A stretch of DNA of 64,000 bases from Myxococcales bacterium 68-20 (GTDB lineage: Bacteria; Myxococcota_A; Polyangia; Polyangiales; Polyangiaceae). The position numbers were made by a program, and so were the translations under genes. Under the pieces are notes generated by a model. The model made no database searches. It was not told the origin of the DNA and saw only the letters and a program-made list of their open reading frames with translations. This document shows, one piece after another, positions 52,773-63,200 of the stretch. The stretch is taken from contig MKVQ01000043.1 in assembly GCA_001899635.1 (NCBI GenBank), positions 369,962 to 433,961 of the forward strand. The letters are read 5' to 3'. Every line of letters starts with the position of its first letter. Positions within the stretch are counted from its first letter, which is position 1.

Positions 52773-53486
52773 TCAGAGGTTCACGACCTCGAGGACACCT
52801 AGATCGACGAGCGCGTGCAGGCGATCGAGCGCCTCGCCCCCTGGGAGCCCCGTGAGCGCCGCGACCGTGGCCGCGTCGGAGACCCCGTCGATGTGTCCGA
52901 GCACGAACGACGACGTGGGGTCGATGTGGCTCGCGTGGCGCTCGAGCTCTCCGACCTTCAAGCGAAGGACGCTCGAGGGGCTCAGCGCTCGCGCGCTCGG
53001 CTGGAGGCGCTCGCGGCACCGCTCGGCGACGAGATGCGCAAGCGCGTGATCCGGCTCGCGCGCGAGGACGCGCTCCGCGAGGACGAGCGCCTCGGGGAAG
53101 TCGCTCGCGAGGTAGCAGCCGTACATCTCGCGACCGATCGTCTCCGCGGTCTCCGCGTCGACGGTGGCGTCCGTGCCGTCGACTTGCGGCGCCGGCGGCG
53201 TTGGCGCGGTCAGCGTCCCGGGCTCGTCGTCGTTCGCGGGGACCTCGGCGGCCGCGGCAGCGATCGCGGCTGCAGCCGCCATCGAGCGAGGCGTGTCGCG
53301 CGGCTCTCCCGCGACGCTGATGTGCTTCTCCACGATGCGCGCATAGGATGCCGGATCGAACGGCGGCGCGATCGTCGTCCGGTTCGACTCCTGCTCGATC
53401 TCCTTGGCGAGCGCCTCGGGATCGAACGAGGGGATCAAGGTCCGCTTCTCCCGCGGCTTGCTCAGATTCGTCCGCCTGCGCCTCAC
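52773..53486 (-). CDS. Hypothetical protein with central TPR-like and C-terminal winged-helix-like segments
   Basis: A 237-residue cytosolic protein starting at GTG, with GAGAGG upstream. The N-terminal third is charged and disordered with an Ala-rich stretch (MAAAAAIAAAAAEV). A helical middle (EMYGCYLASDFPEALVLAER..HALAHLVAERCRER) looks like a TPR pair. The end (SSVLRLKVGELERHASHIDP, SFVLGHIDGVSDAATVAALT, LDRLHALVDLGVLEVV) resembles a winged helix found in myxobacterial signalling proteins. I do not recognise a named family. It precedes thyA on the same strand by 75 bases. Confidence 0.65.
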   Translation of the reverse strand: MRRRRTNLSKPREKRTLIPSFDPEALAKEIEQESNRTTIAPPFDPASYARIVEKHISVAGEPRDTPRSMAAAAAIAAAAAEVPANDDEPGTLTAPTPPAPQVDGTDATVDAETAETIGREMYGCYLASDFPEALVLAERVLAREPDHALAHLVAERCRERLQPSARALSPSSVLRLKVGELERHASHIDPTSSFVLGHIDGVSDAATVAALTGLPGGEALDRLHALVDLGVLEVVNL

Positions 53487-53689
53487 TCCGACCTCTCGCC
53501 CCAGAGGGAACTGAGCTCCCCCGCGGAGTCAGCCGGGCGTCACTAGCACGGAGGGCGACAGCCATCGAGTCCAAGAGGCCTCTCGCGGCACGAGACGAGC
53601 GTCCTTGGAGCACTCATCTCGATCGAGATTGAGGGCGTCACCCAGGCACGTCAGCGGTGAAGAAAGGACGATCGGACGCGGGCGATCCA

Positions 53690-55075
53690 TCAGCGGAGGC
53701 CCATCAGCGAGATGACCTGCCAGCTGCCCTTCTCGACGACGATCTCCTGCGATCGCTGCCAGCCGCGCGCGTCGAGCATCACCTGATGGCGGCCGGCAGG
53801 AAGTCGCACGCGCGCAACGGACACGCGCGCCGGAAGCGTCTCCCAGCTCCGAGTGTCGGGAGTGTCGAGCGCGCTCAGCGTCGCCTGGGCAGCGAGCGAG
53901 CCGAGGAGGCCGATGATGGCGTTCTCCTTCCCGGCCGCGGCCTCGATCCCCTTCCCCACGAGCAGGCGCGTCACCATTCGCGTGATCGCGCTCACGATGA
54001 TCTTCCCCTCGATCTTCTTCCACTCGGCGCGGACCTCGCGCTCGACGTTCACCGCCTCCTCGAGCTGGATCGATCGATTGCCGACGCGGACCTGCGGGAT
54101 CGAGTAGCTCCCCTGCCCCGGCGCGAGCGTCGGGAAGTTGATCCACGTGACGAGCCCCTGGGCCGCGAGCTTGTTGGCTCCCTCGCGATCGCCCGGGCTG
54201 AGCGCGTCCGCGAAGAGCGTGAGCGCGAGGCCGATCGGGATGCGCTCCGCGACCTTGTGCGGGACGCGCCCGTAACCGACGACGAAGAGGACCTCGCCGC
54301 CGTCCTCGTGCTCCTGCGCCTCCGCGGGGTCGCGCTTCTCGATCAGCGCCTTCAGCCGCGGGCTACGATACGAGCCGAGCGCGGCGAGGCGCGCGATCGG
54401 ATCTTGGAGCGAGGAGTAGCCCGAAAACGCGAGCGCCTCGTCGTAGTAGCGGAGGGCCTCGTCGGTCTCGCCGCTCTTCTCGAACGTGAAGCCCGCGAGG
54501 AGGCTCCCGAGACCGAGCACCGGATTGTTCGGCTGCTTCAGCGCGTCCCGGTAGTACTTCTGCATCACGCTCAGCCGACGCGCCTCGACACGCGCACCGT
54601 TGAGGTCGCGCTGCTCGAGGTAGTTGATCATGTCGAGCGTGTTGATCATCAGCTTCTCGTACGGGGGCGCCTGGTACTTCCCCGACGAGCCGCTGAAGAC
54701 GTATTCGCCGATCGAGTCCCCCGCGTTGCGCGCGAGGTCGAGCATGTCGATGGCCTTGTCGGCGGCCTCGAAGTCCTGCTTCGAGAGGTCGAACTGGACG
54801 AGGCCCTGCTGGATGCTCCCGCGATCGAGCACGAGGAGCGCGTTGTCGCCCTTGATGTCCTTCGGGAGCTCCTTTTCGCTCGCGACCTCGAGCTCCTCGT
54901 TGATCGCCTTGATCGCGCGCTTCGCATCGCCCGCGTCGAGCGCGGTGCGCATCTTCAACGTGCGCGCCTCGTGACCGCCGCAGCCGACGAGCCACGGAGC
55001 AAGCACGAGAGCCGCGGCCGAGGCCGCTCGCAAGAGCGCGCCTCGTGCGGTCCGCAGGACGGGTGCTTCGTTCAC
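53690..55075 (-). CDS. COG3014-family lipoprotein, partner of LpoB
   Basis: A 461-residue lipoprotein from a GTG start. The signal peptide ends WLVGC (Cys32). The following 220 residues are TPR-like helices (AGDAKRAIKAINEELEVA, GLVQFDLSKQDFEAADKAID, ETDEALRYYDEALAFSGYSS). Then come GEVLFVVGYGRVPHKVAERI, TWINFPTLAPG and a C-terminal strand-rich domain with RVRLPAGRHQVMLDARG. This matches the COG3014 lipoproteins found beside lpoB genes in proteobacteria. It lies 24 bases downstream of the LpoB-like gene and probably acts with it on peptidoglycan synthesis at the outer membrane. Confidence 0.8.
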   Translation of the reverse strand: MNEAPVLRTARGALLRAASAAALVLAPWLVGCGGHEARTLKMRTALDAGDAKRAIKAINEELEVASEKELPKDIKGDNALLVLDRGSIQQGLVQFDLSKQDFEAADKAIDMLDLARNAGDSIGEYVFSGSSGKYQAPPYEKLMINTLDMINYLEQRDLNGARVEARRLSVMQKYYRDALKQPNNPVLGLGSLLAGFTFEKSGETDEALRYYDEALAFSGYSSLQDPIARLAALGSYRSPRLKALIEKRDPAEAQEHEDGGEVLFVVGYGRVPHKVAERIPIGLALTLFADALSPGDREGANKLAAQGLVTWINFPTLAPGQGSYSIPQVRVGNRSIQLEEAVNVEREVRAEWKKIEGKIIVSAITRMVTRLLVGKGIEAAAGKENAIIGLLGSLAAQATLSALDTPDTRSWETLPARVSVARVRLPAGRHQVMLDARGWQRSQEIVVEKGSWQVISLMGLR

Positions 55076-55099
55076 GCCAGCTCTCCGCGTCCGAGGTCG

Positions 55100-55702
55100 C
55101 TACTTCACGGCCTTCGTGATCTCGGTCTTCCCCTGGAAGCGGATCTCACTCGTCTCGACGTCGATGACCTGCATGTAGAGGAAGTACTGCACACGGCGCA
55201 TGTCCTCGCTGCGCTCGTCGTTGCCGGAGACCTTGCCGGTGATGAAGTACTTCGCGCCGAGCTGCTTGCCGTACTTCGCGACATGAGCCGGGTTGAAGAC
55301 CGCGTTCTGCTGGCCCTCGACCTCACGGATCATCTCGCCCTGACGCTGGCGCGAGACGACGCGCACGGTCTGCGCCTCGATGAGCCAGGTCTCCGCCTCG
55401 CTCAGGATCGTGTCGAGCGACGAGTCGATGTGCTCGCTCGTGCTGTTCTGAAACGGGAAGATCGCGACGATGGGCTGCGGGTTCGTCGTCCGCCACTCGT
55501 TCATGATCGGCGCGACGCGGAGCTTGTTGAGCGTGTCGCGAAGCGCGCGCTTCATGTCTTCCTTGTCGAGGCCGGTCGAGAGCGCGTGCGCATCGATGCT
55601 GGGATCGTCGGCGCCGCGAACGACCTCCTTCCCACCGCAGCCGGGCGCGGCAAGCGTGAGAGCGACGACGCTGACCAGAGGAAGCACGAAGCGAAGTGAC
55701 AT
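55100..55702 (-). CDS. lpoB: LpoB-like penicillin-binding protein activator (CsgG-fold lipoprotein)
   Basis: A 200-residue lipoprotein. AAGGAG lies 8 bases before the ATG at 55702, which fixes the start; upstream codons are noise. The signal peptide ends LAAPGC (Cys22). The fold blocks are PIVAIFPFQNSTSEHIDSSL, FLIEAQ-like TWLIEAQTVRVVSRQRQGEM, AHVAKYGKQLGAKYFITGKV and YFLYMQVIDVETSEIRFQGK. LpoB in E. coli reaches from the outer membrane to switch on PBP1b. The linker here is short (about 15 residues), unlike the long linker of E. coli LpoB. Confidence 0.82.
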   Translation of the reverse strand: MSLRFVLPLVSVVALTLAAPGCGGKEVVRGADDPSIDAHALSTGLDKEDMKRALRDTLNKLRVAPIMNEWRTTNPQPIVAIFPFQNSTSEHIDSSLDTILSEAETWLIEAQTVRVVSRQRQGEMIREVEGQQNAVFNPAHVAKYGKQLGAKYFITGKVSGNDERSEDMRRVQYFLYMQVIDVETSEIRFQGKTEITKAVK

Positions 55703-55848
55703 GAATGCAGGCTCCTTGAAGGCGGTGACGACGAGGATCCTAACCGAAGCTGTCTCTCTCGTGCCCCATACCGACCGTTCGACGGTCGAGGGCCGCGGGA
55801 GATTCCGCCTCATCGCAGAGCCCCAAATTCGTACGTAATTTCCGGACC

Positions 55849-56613
55849 ATGCTCTTCCGTACCTCGCTTGGCTCACGCCCGTCCGGCCCGGAGAAGCGCT
55901 GTCCGGCGCGAACGGCAGGCTCAGCCGTTCGTGCCACAGTCTTCCCCGCCGCGCTCTCGTTCGCGGCGTTCGCTGCGCTCCTCATCGCCTGCTCGACAAC
56001 GGCGCGCGACGAGGGGGCTCCACGCGCCGATGGTGTCCGCACCGCGATGAACGACGATCCGTCGCACGCGAGCGCCCGGGACGAAGCACCTCCTCCTTCG
56101 AGCTCGGAAGGCTCGGAGCCGGGCGACGTGAGGAACGTCCCGGAGCAGACACCGCCGATCCCGACGGCGAGCTGCGAGGTCGACGCCGACTGCGTACGGA
56201 TCGAGAAGGGCTGCTGCCCGCTCGGGCACTACATCGCCGTCCACAAGGACAAGGCCGCCGCCTACCAGGCGAGCCTCGGATGCGACGAGCCGCACGCCTG
56301 CCCGCTCATCCTGGCCGTCGACGATCACAGCATGGCGCAGTGCAACTGGGAGACACGTGCATGCGAGCTCGTGAAGCCCCAGGACATCGCGTGCAACGGG
56401 TTCACGCCGAACCCGCACGCGTGCCCCGACGGCTTCCGATGCCGCTTGCCGGAGCACGTCACCGACCTGCCGGGCAAATGCCTCCAGCAGTGCGGAGGCT
56501 TCGCCGGCATCGTGTGCGAAGACGCGAACGCTCTGTGCGTCGACGATCCGACCGACGGCTGCGATCCGCACCACGGCGGTGCCGATTGCGGCGGGCTCTG
56601 CGTCGGCCGCTGA
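55849..56613 (+). CDS. Cys-rich lipoprotein
   Basis: A 254-residue lipoprotein. The N-terminal signal is long (about 47 residues) and ends LLIAC (Cys48); a later start is possible but none has a better ribosome site. A disordered Ser/Pro/Glu linker (about 52-105) follows. The mature domain has CEVDADCVRIEKGCCPLGHY, CDEPHACPLILAVDD, QCNWETRACELV and a second Cys block (CPDGFRCRLPEHV, KCLQQCGGFAGIVCEDANAL). The EVDADCVRIEKGCC pattern occurs in other myxobacterial surface proteins. No function is known. It is divergent from lpoB and converges on the VKOR gene. Confidence 0.78.
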   Translation: MLFRTSLGSRPSGPEKRCPARTAGSAVRATVFPAALSFAAFAALLIACSTTARDEGAPRADGVRTAMNDDPSHASARDEAPPPSSSEGSEPGDVRNVPEQTPPIPTASCEVDADCVRIEKGCCPLGHYIAVHKDKAAAYQASLGCDEPHACPLILAVDDHSMAQCNWETRACELVKPQDIACNGFTPNPHACPDGFRCRLPEHVTDLPGKCLQQCGGFAGIVCEDANALCVDDPTDGCDPHHGGADCGGLCVGR

Positions 56614-56636
56614 CGACCGAGCGAGACGCCGTTACG

Positions 56637-57662
56637 TCAGAGTGCGCGGATCGCGGCGTCGAGCGTCGACTCGAGGCTCTCGCGGTCCTGCGCGCCCTCG
56701 AGCTTCGCTCCGTCAATCCAGATCGTCGGGAGCCCGTGGCCCTTCACGGCGCGGAACGCCTCTTTGTCCTTCTCGATCCGTGCCGCAGTGGCGGGATCGT
56801 TCACGCAGGCGCGGAACGCGTCGAGGTCGAGGCCCTGCTCCTTCGCGATGCGCTCGCAGCCCTCGACAGTGAGGTCCTGCGGCTGCGCCTCGAAGAGCGC
56901 GTCCGCCATCTCATCGCCCTTGCCGAGGACCTCGCCGCAACAACCGGCCTTCGCAGCGTCCATCGCATGCGGGTGCATGCGCAGCGGCACGTGTTTCCGC
57001 GCCACGCGGACCTTGTCTTTCCGCTGCGCGAGCAGCGGCGCGAGCTCGGTGTGGGTCATCCGGCAGAAGGGACACTCGAAGTCGACGAAGTCGACGACGG
57101 TCACGCGCCCACGTCCGGTGAGCCGCATCTCGTCGGCGATGGCGGCTGGGATGTCGCCCGGGATCGCCCGGAGCTGGAAGCCGATCGCGAACGGCACGCC
57201 GATCGAGGCGACCATACCGAGCGCCGCGATCGACGGGATGAGCCGCCCGCTCGGCGGATCCCACGCCTTTCGCCATCGGACGATCGAGAGCACGGCGAGC
57301 GCGACCGCCGCGCCGTCGACGACGGCGCAGAACGGACAGAGCACGCCCATCCATGCCTGGACCCCGAAGAGGAGGAGCGCAGCGAGCCCGCCCACTGATG
57401 CGAGGGCGGCCTGCGTGATCCGCGCTCCGCGGCCGGGGACGAGCGCTGCGAGGCCGACGCCGAGCATGCCGATGAGGCCGATGGCCGGAAGGGGAACGCC
57501 GAACGGACGAGCGAAGATCGTCGCCTTCACCCTCCCGCAGCCGCCGCTCGCCTCGCAGAAGACCGGCGCGGGCCTGACGTAGTCGACGAGGAGGATCGCG
57601 CTCGCAACGAGCGCAGCTGCGGCCAGAACGATGGTGAGCCAGAACCAGATGTCTTTCCGCAT
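56637..57662 (-). CDS. VKOR-DsbA fusion: vitamin K epoxide reductase domain plus thioredoxin-fold oxidase
   Basis: A 341-residue membrane protein. The N-terminal VKOR domain has four spans, an outer Cys pair (C36, C42) and the active CPFC (109-112), with the preceding span LLLFGVQAWMGVL. After a fifth span (about 146-163), a DsbA/thioredoxin-like domain (about 185-341) has DFVDFECPFCRMTHTELAPL with the redox pair C197/C200, and GHGLPTIWIDGAKLEGAQDR with the cis-Pro. VKOR reoxidises the thioredoxin-like domain and passes electrons to quinone, so the fusion makes disulfides in exported proteins. The Cys-rich lipoproteins nearby are plausible clients. GTG 57677 is an alternative start. Confidence 0.9.
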   Translation of the reverse strand: MRKDIWFWLTIVLAAAALVASAILLVDYVRPAPVFCEASGGCGRVKATIFARPFGVPLPAIGLIGMLGVGLAALVPGRGARITQAALASVGGLAALLLFGVQAWMGVLCPFCAVVDGAAVALAVLSIVRWRKAWDPPSGRLIPSIAALGMVASIGVPFAIGFQLRAIPGDIPAAIADEMRLTGRGRVTVVDFVDFECPFCRMTHTELAPLLAQRKDKVRVARKHVPLRMHPHAMDAAKAGCCGEVLGKGDEMADALFEAQPQDLTVEGCERIAKEQGLDLDAFRACVNDPATAARIEKDKEAFRAVKGHGLPTIWIDGAKLEGAQDRESLESTLDAAIRAL

Positions 57663-57792
57663 ACCCGAACCCCGCACGAGCCTCGAATGAAGCAGAGACT
57701 TCGTCGGAAGTGTAAGGGGAAAGCCGCGTCAATATTCCCGGGGCTCGAATTGGCGGGGACGCGCTAGGCGAGATCGCGCTAAGTAGGGTCTC

Positions 57793-60264
57793 ATGCGAAG
57801 GACTCTGCCGTCACGTACGGCCGTCCTCGACGCCCTCGGCGCCGAAGACCGCGCGATTCATGCCAACGAGCTCGCCGAGAAGCTCGGCGTCAGCGAAGCA
57901 TCCTACCAGGGCTTGCTCCGCCTCCTCGACGACCTCGTCTTCGACGGGGTCGTCACCGCGCAAGGCCAGCGGTTCAAGCTCGACAAGAAGAAGGGCTTCG
58001 GGGCGAAGGCCAGAGGACGCGAGCGCGAGCGACGCGAGGGCCTCCTCACCGTGAACCCGCGCGGCTTCGGCTTCGTCTCGAGCCCGACCGCGAGCGGCGA
58101 CGACGTCTTCATCAACGCCGAATCGCTCAGCGGCGCGATGCACGGCGACCACGTCATCGTCGAGATCGTGGCGCGCGGCACGCGCGGCGCCGAAGGCCAG
58201 ATCGTCGAGGTCGTGAAGCGCGGGACGACGCGCGTCTCCGGCATCCTCCGCCGGAAGGGACGGAACGCGTGGATCGAGCTCGACGATCCCCGCGTCCGCG
58301 GGCCGGTCGTCCTCACGCGCGAGATCGACCGCACCGGCCCCGAGGGTAACAGCGGCCAGGAAGGGCAGGTCGTCGTCGCCGAGATCACGCGCTTCCCCGA
58401 CGAGCCCGGCGAGAACCCCGAGGGCAAGATCATCGCGGTGCTCGGGCAGCCCGGCGAGCTTGCCGTCGAGGTCAACAAGGTCCTCTTCCTCGCGCAGATC
58501 GAGGAGGTCCACACGTCCCAGGCGGTGGCCGAGGCCGAGGCCTACGGCGACGAGGTCGCGGCGGAGCTCCTCCAGGGTCGCGAAGACCTCACGCACATCC
58601 CGCTGCCGACGATCGATCCCGAGGACGCGCGCGATCACGACGACGCGGTGTGGGTCCAGCGCACCGAGAGCGGCGGCTACGAGGTCTGGGTCGCGATCGC
58701 CGACGTGAGCTCGTACGTCCGCCCGGAGACGAAGATCGACGAGGAGGCCCGCGGCCGCGGCTGCAGCATCTACCTCCCCGACCGCGCGATCCCGATGCTC
58801 CCGCGCGCGCTCTCGTCGAACCTCTGCTCGCTGCTCCCGGACGTGACGAGGCTCTGCCTCTGCGTGCACGCGGAGCTCGACGCGCGCGGCGCGATCAAAC
58901 GCTCGAGGCTCGTCCGCGGCTACATGAAGAGCGCGGCGAAGCTCACCTACGGCGGCGTAGCCCGCGCGCTCGGGTTCACCGCCGAGCCGCCGCGCCAGCC
59001 GAAGGCCGAGGAGATGGTCGACGACCTCCGCGTCGCGCACGAGCTCTCGCGCATCCTCCGCTCGCGCCGGCTCAAGCGCGGCGCGCTCGACTTCGATCTA
59101 CCCGAGCCGGTGGTGAAGCTCGACGGCGAGGGCAAGCCGACGAGCGTGATGAAGCGCGCGAAGGACGCCGGCGTGAAGAAGGCGTATCAGCTCATCGAAG
59201 AGCTGATGCTCTTCGCCAACGAGGTCGTCGCCCGATGGCTCCTCGAGCGCACGCTCCCCGGCGTCTTCCGCGTTCACCTCCCGCCGGATCCGCAGAAGCT
59301 CGAGCGGCTCGCGGCGATGTGCGAGGTGCTCGGCATCGAGCTCGACATCGACGAGACCCAGACCCCGAAGGGCCTCGCGCGCATCCTCGCGAGCTTCGCC
59401 GATCATCCGAACGCGCAGGTGCTGAACACCCTCCTGCTCCGATCGATGAAGCAGGCGTCCTACGACGTCGCGAACCTCGGACACTTCGGTCTCGCCTCCG
59501 AGGCGTATCTCCATTTCACGTCGCCGATCCGGCGCTACCCCGACCTCGTCGTCCACCGCGTGGTCCACGCGGCGCTGACGGAAGAGGAGCGCGCGCGGAA
59601 GAAGCTGCTCGGCCGAGTCGCTTCGCCGGAGGCGCTGCAGGAGGCCGCCCTCCACTCCTCGACGGCGGAGCGCCGCGCGATGGAGGTCGAGCGCGAGATC
59701 CTCGACATCTATCGCTGCTTCTACATGATCGATCGCATCGGCGAGCGCTTCGAGGGCACCGTCTCCGCCTTCGTCGGCAGCGGAGCCTTCGTCACGCTCG
59801 ACGATCCGTTCGTCGACGTGCTCGTGAAGATCGAGGACTTCGGGCCCGAGTTCGTCGTCGAGGACGACGGCCTCATGGCGACGAGCAAGCGGAGCGGCGA
59901 CGCCGTCCGCCTCGGCGACCGGATCATGGTGGAGATCACCGACTGCGCGATCCTCCGCCGAACCGTCTACGCCCGCCGCATGCGCGGCGAGCACGAGGGC
60001 GCCGGCGAGCGTCGCTTCCGCGCTCGCGATCGCGAGGAGACACGCGGACGCGGCGGACCGCCCTCACGCGAGGGAGCCCTTCAGAAGAAGCGCGGCACGA
60101 CCGGAGCCCCGTCCGCCCGCGGGCGCGCGGAGGCCCGGCCGAAGCGCGAGGGCAAGCCGGGCGAGCGCACCGAGCGCCCGCGCAAGGGCCCGCCGACACG
60201 GAAGAACAAGGGCGGCCCCGGCCCGAAGCGCCAGAAGAAGAAGGGCCTCAAGAAGCGCCGCTGA
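57793..60264 (+). CDS. rnr: Ribonuclease R
   Basis: An 823-residue 3'-5' exoribonuclease. An N-terminal winged helix (about 1-70) is followed by cold-shock domains (NPRGFGFVSSPTASGDDVFI) and the RNB catalytic domain from about 275 with LPTIDPEDARDHDDAVWV, whose Asp residues bind magnesium. ADVSSYVRPETKIDEEAR, YLPDRAIPMLPRALSSNLCS, HFTSPIRRYPDLVVHRVVHA and an S1 domain (FEGTVSAFVGSGAFVTLDDP) follow. The last 100 residues are a Lys/Arg/Gly/Pro tail, as in RNase R, which helps it open structured RNA. It has its own promoter region, divergent from the VKOR gene. Confidence 0.94.
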   Translation: MRRTLPSRTAVLDALGAEDRAIHANELAEKLGVSEASYQGLLRLLDDLVFDGVVTAQGQRFKLDKKKGFGAKARGRERERREGLLTVNPRGFGFVSSPTASGDDVFINAESLSGAMHGDHVIVEIVARGTRGAEGQIVEVVKRGTTRVSGILRRKGRNAWIELDDPRVRGPVVLTREIDRTGPEGNSGQEGQVVVAEITRFPDEPGENPEGKIIAVLGQPGELAVEVNKVLFLAQIEEVHTSQAVAEAEAYGDEVAAELLQGREDLTHIPLPTIDPEDARDHDDAVWVQRTESGGYEVWVAIADVSSYVRPETKIDEEARGRGCSIYLPDRAIPMLPRALSSNLCSLLPDVTRLCLCVHAELDARGAIKRSRLVRGYMKSAAKLTYGGVARALGFTAEPPRQPKAEEMVDDLRVAHELSRILRSRRLKRGALDFDLPEPVVKLDGEGKPTSVMKRAKDAGVKKAYQLIEELMLFANEVVARWLLERTLPGVFRVHLPPDPQKLERLAAMCEVLGIELDIDETQTPKGLARILASFADHPNAQVLNTLLLRSMKQASYDVANLGHFGLASEAYLHFTSPIRRYPDLVVHRVVHAALTEEERARKKLLGRVASPEALQEAALHSSTAERRAMEVEREILDIYRCFYMIDRIGERFEGTVSAFVGSGAFVTLDDPFVDVLVKIEDFGPEFVVEDDGLMATSKRSGDAVRLGDRIMVEITDCAILRRTVYARRMRGEHEGAGERRFRARDREETRGRGGPPSREGALQKKRGTTGAPSARGRAEARPKREGKPGERTERPRKGPPTRKNKGGPGPKRQKKKGLKKRR

Positions 60265-60270
60265 GTGACC

Positions 60271-60299
60271 GCAGGCCCCGTCCTACCGACGGGGTCTGC
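60271..60299. terminator. Hairpin overlapping the ends of rnr and the MopE-like gene
   Basis: GCAGGCCCCGTC (60271-60282) pairs with GACGGGGTCTGC (60288-60299) around a 5-base loop; 12 pairs, one of them G-U. It lies 7 bases past the rnr stop and includes the last codons and stop of the convergent MopE-like gene, so it may serve both. Confidence 0.6.
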
Positions 60300-63200
60300 G
60301 CCGGAACACCGCGACCCCGATCGCGACCGCACAAAGCAGCGCGCCCCGCGGCTCGGGTGAGCGCTCACCGGGTAGCGAGCACGCGCACCCGCCGCCCTCG
60401 ACGAACGGCGCGGTGAGCTCGTCCTCCGGCGGCGACGCGCCGGAGTCCGCGATCGCGCCGGCATCGGCGTGTGCGCCACCGTCCAGCACTGCCCCTCCGT
60501 CCGGGCGGCCTGCGCCGGCGTCAGCATCGGTGGTGACGACACACACGAGGCCAGCGCCGATCTGGCAGTCGAGGACGCCGGGAACGCCGCCGAGCTCGCA
60601 GGGCGCGCCCTTGTCGGCCACATCGTCGACGGTGCCGTTGCAGTCGTTGTCCTTGCCGTCGCAGACTTCGAGCTCGGGACCGCTCCCGCCTACGCACTGC
60701 AGGGCGCCGTCGATGCAGGCCGTGACGCCTTGCGAGCACGCGCCGATCGCGACGCCGCAGGGCTGGTTGCCGTCGCTGGGATCGTTGTCGATGACGCCGT
60801 CACAGTCGTCGTCGAGGCCGTTACAGACCTCGACGCCTGGGGCCATGCCGGGCGTCATGATCTGGCAGGTCGTCCCGTCCTGCGCCGCGTTGCAGACACG
60901 TACGCCGGTGCCCTTGCAGACGCCGAGCTTGCCGTCGTCGCAGGCCTGGCCCTTGTCGGGGAACGCCTCGTCGACGAGGCCGTTGCAGTTGTCGTCGAGG
61001 CCGTTGCATGTCTCTCGGTTCGGCGACACCGCCATGACGATGTTCGCGAGAGCGTCGGAGAGGCCGTTCGCATCGCTGGTGAGGACGGCCGTACCGGTTC
61101 CACCCGCCGCCGCGACGCCGTGTAGCTGCGCTACCTCCGACGGCCGCACGCCGAGGCCCACGACGTGGACCGGAACATCGACGCCGGGGACCGCGCTCTT
61201 CAGCGCGGTGGCGGCGGCGACCGGATCGCCCATGCAGCTCTCGGCGCCGTCGGTCAGAAGGATGACCGAGTACTTGCGACAGGGAAGGTTGCCATCGCAC
61301 TGGATGGTCGGCTTGAGGTAGTCGGCTGCGGCAAGAAGCGAGTCCGCGAGCGGCGTCGGACCGGTCGCCCGCAGCTCGCAATCGCCGCCGCCGGCGAAGT
61401 TGCAGTGATCCCCGGCCAGGGTGCTGCTGTTGAAAGCAGTCTCCTTGCCGTCGATCCACATCGACGCCTGCGTCCGCGGCTTCTCGAAACCGACGAGGAC
61501 ATCGGCGCCCCGCCTCGGTGAGCCGCACGAGCCTGCATAGTTGATGCAGTCTGCCTGGTTCGCCCAGCCGATGGTGATGTTGCTGTTGAGCGCCGGGGGA
61601 TACCCTGCGCTCGGGTACAGCGCCGCCATATTGCAGCCCGGCGCAGCAGGATGCGCGGGCGTCATGTTGTTGCGCGGATCGTCGTAGCTGTAGCAAGCCT
61701 GTTGGCACTCGCACCAGCTCGCCGTGTTGCAGCTCTGGTTCGAGGAGACGTCCTGGTGGAAGCGCGCGAGTGCGAAGTCCGCGTCGGGGAACGCTGCGAG
61801 CACGTCGTTGAGCGCGCTCTTGGCCATGAACAGCTTGGAGTTGTTCCCCTCGATGATGTCGACGTCGCTCGCGGTGTCCACGCCGACGTGGCCCAACGAT
61901 CCATCGCCGAACGTCGGGTTGCCGGCAGGGTCGAGGAGCATCGATCCCGAGGTGCCGATGACGACGAGGAAGCGCGGTCGCGTATCGTTCACCGGCCCGA
62001 CACAGGCCGGCACGTTGGCCGGACACTGCTGGGGAACACCGTTGATGCACGAGGGGACGATGTTCCCGCCGCAGTTGAGGGGCGGGAGACCGTCATCGAC
62101 GGCGCCGTTGAAGTCGTTGTCGAAACCGTCGCAGACCTCGCCGACGTAAGCGCCGTCGATCCGAAGCTCGCCCGGGGCGCCGCCCGCCATCCCGGAGCAA
62201 CTCGGGCAGAGGCCGCCGAACGCGCCGCGGACATCGAACGTCGCCAGCGGGTTGACGCTGGCGACACGCGAGAGCACGTTGATGAGCCCGCCGCCGCCCC
62301 CGCCCCCGCAGTCGTCGCAGGTGCCGCTCGTCTGCGTGCCCTTGCACTCGTTCTCCTCGTACGTCGAGGGCACGGGCGTACACCGGTTCGACGCGTCGGC
62401 GCAGACGTTGCCGAGCGAGCCACCTAGGCTCTTGCACGTCTGCCCAAGCGCGGCGTTGCACTGCGCGTTCGAGATGCACGGCGTGCAGTTGCAGGGCGTG
62501 CAGCGGCCGCTCTGGCAGGTCTGCCCGCTACCGCAGTCGGCGTTGGTCGTGCACGAGAGACACTTCGGCTGGGAGTCTCCCCCTCGTCCGCCCGCTGCCG
62601 TCACGCGCGCCGTCGAGCCGATCGTCACGCTGTCGCCGACGAGGAGCACGCTCCCGCCGGCGCCCCCGCCACCCGAGTCGTTGCCGCTGGCGCACCCACG
62701 ATTGCCATTCGCGTTGATCGTGCCGTTGACGGTGAGCGCGCCTGTCTGCGCTGCGTTGGCCGCGACGAGGACGATGCGCCCGCCGCCGTTGCCGCCTGCG
62801 AGCGCCACCGTCGTGCCGGTCGACGGCGTGAAGCCGTCGCTGTCGCGACAGCCCTTGTCCCCGCCGGCGGCGCCGAACTCGACCGCGTATGGCGAGTGCT
62901 GGTACGGCAGGCCGGCGACCGAGGGGAGCCCGTCGTTGTCGCGGCAGCCGTTGTAGCTCACGCACGCGCCTGCATTCACGGCGCCGACGCAGTTCTCCTC
63001 GTAGTCTTGCGGGAACATGCAGCCTGCTGGTGAACAGTCCTTCGTCCCGCGCCCGCCGGCGCCGCGGTGCGCGCCACCGCCGCCGGAGTCGAGTACACCG
63101 CATCCCCCGCGCCCGCCCGCGAGCGGCGTGGATACCGGCCCCGCGCCATCGAGGCAGAGGGCGCCCTGATAACCGGAGCCCTTCGCGACGATCGAGCTGG

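Noticed and set aside
53657-55699. Open plus-strand frame of 680 codons
   Set aside because: Antisense to the COG3014 and lpoB genes, with no recognisable domain.
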